From Liolophura sinensis (lineage: Eukaryota; Mollusca; Polyplacophora; Chitonida; Chitonidae), in assembly GCF_032854445.1 (NCBI RefSeq), contig NC_088296.1, forward strand, positions 15,179,485-15,243,484: a stretch of 64,000 bases of DNA, given 5' to 3'. Below, in pieces: positions 63,591-64,000 of the stretch. The notes under the pieces are model-generated. The model did not search any database, was not told where the DNA came from, and was given only the letters and a program-made list of their open reading frames with translations. How positions within the stretch are numbered: the first letter of the stretch is position 1; every line of letters starts with the position of its first letter. The position numbers and the translations under genes are program-made.

Positions 63591-63941
63591 GCTGAAGTTT
63601 TGCATTAATGTGCCTCCTGCTAGTTAGATATCAGAATGGCACATGGTGACGGTGCCCACAAGAAAGGGGCAGGGTGCAGCGCCATTCTAAATAAGCCCAT
63701 ATATAGCTAGGGGTACCATATGACATGCATAACAATGAAACATGGATGGTGTTTTGTCATACCTGCCAAAAGTGGCTTGAAACACATGGGGTAAAATTTT
63801 TACTACTTTCTCTTGTAAGAATGCATTTAAATCTTGTTCCTTTTGGATATAAACTTAACTTGTTAATAGCTTTTTCTGTATCACATTCTATCAAAGCAAC
63901 TAAATCTATTTGTGTCTGATTGGTATGTTCCTTTTTATCAG

Positions 63942-64000
63942 ATGAGTTCCGTGATATGCAAATGAGAAGATACCAGAGGAAGAGATGGAGACAGAAGGTG
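63942..64000 (+). CDS. Possible exon, cut by the window edge
   Basis: Acceptor-like ctttttatcag, then a phase-1 frame that stays open for 19 codons to the edge: EFRDMQMRRYQRKRWRQKV, strongly basic. The other two frames stop at once. Too short to identify. Confidence 0.35.

Overview
The window is animal nuclear DNA, most likely from a lophotrochozoan (a mollusc, or less likely a brachiopod or relative). Three things point there. Genes have short exons with GT-AG introns. About 28 copies of one tRNA-headed SINE and about ten of a second SINE are scattered through it, both of a type familiar from mollusc genomes. Minisatellites and AT-rich spacers are abundant. Nothing looks bacterial. The species call is inference.

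Layout. 1-750 holds a broken Penelope-like retroelement fragment. 2249-5122 (minus) is an intact single-exon gene for a secreted-side LRR plus fibronectin-III membrane protein of 957 residues. 10489-11174 (minus) holds the 5' end of another membrane-protein gene whose other exons I could not find. 11.8-20 kb is repeat-rich spacer.

The main content is a tandem pair of plus-strand genes that I assembled by eye from splice sites; most of their exons are too short to stand out as reading frames. MUC-A (21135-31952, seven exons, 818 codons) and MUC-B (38341-53031, twelve exons, 477 codons) share one plan: a 70-base signal-peptide exon ending in phase 1, a run of Thr/Ser-rich mucin-like exons all in phase 1-1, a membrane-span exon that enters in phase 1 and leaves in phase 2, and one last exon coding a long disordered cytoplasmic tail. 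MUC-B adds two Cys-rich EGF-like exons next to its signal peptide. Both exon chains sum to an exact multiple of three with one open frame. They look like glycosylated single-pass cell-surface proteins, perhaps receptors or adhesion mucins.

MUC-A, and especially MUC-B, show exon gain by local duplication: an 810-base tandem duplication copies a whole exon, three consecutive mucin exons look related, and tandem repeats have grown right at several splice sites. The intron at 42.7-46.0 kb holds a duplicated block with a 26-base minisatellite and a possible decayed TSP1-like exon.

From 53 kb to the end there is little coding: a 1.5 kb minisatellite of a 28-base unit (56.3-57.9 kb), a MITE, SINEs, and a satellite of about 178 bases with a two-monomer higher-order pattern (62.3-63.6 kb). 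A possible exon runs off the right edge.
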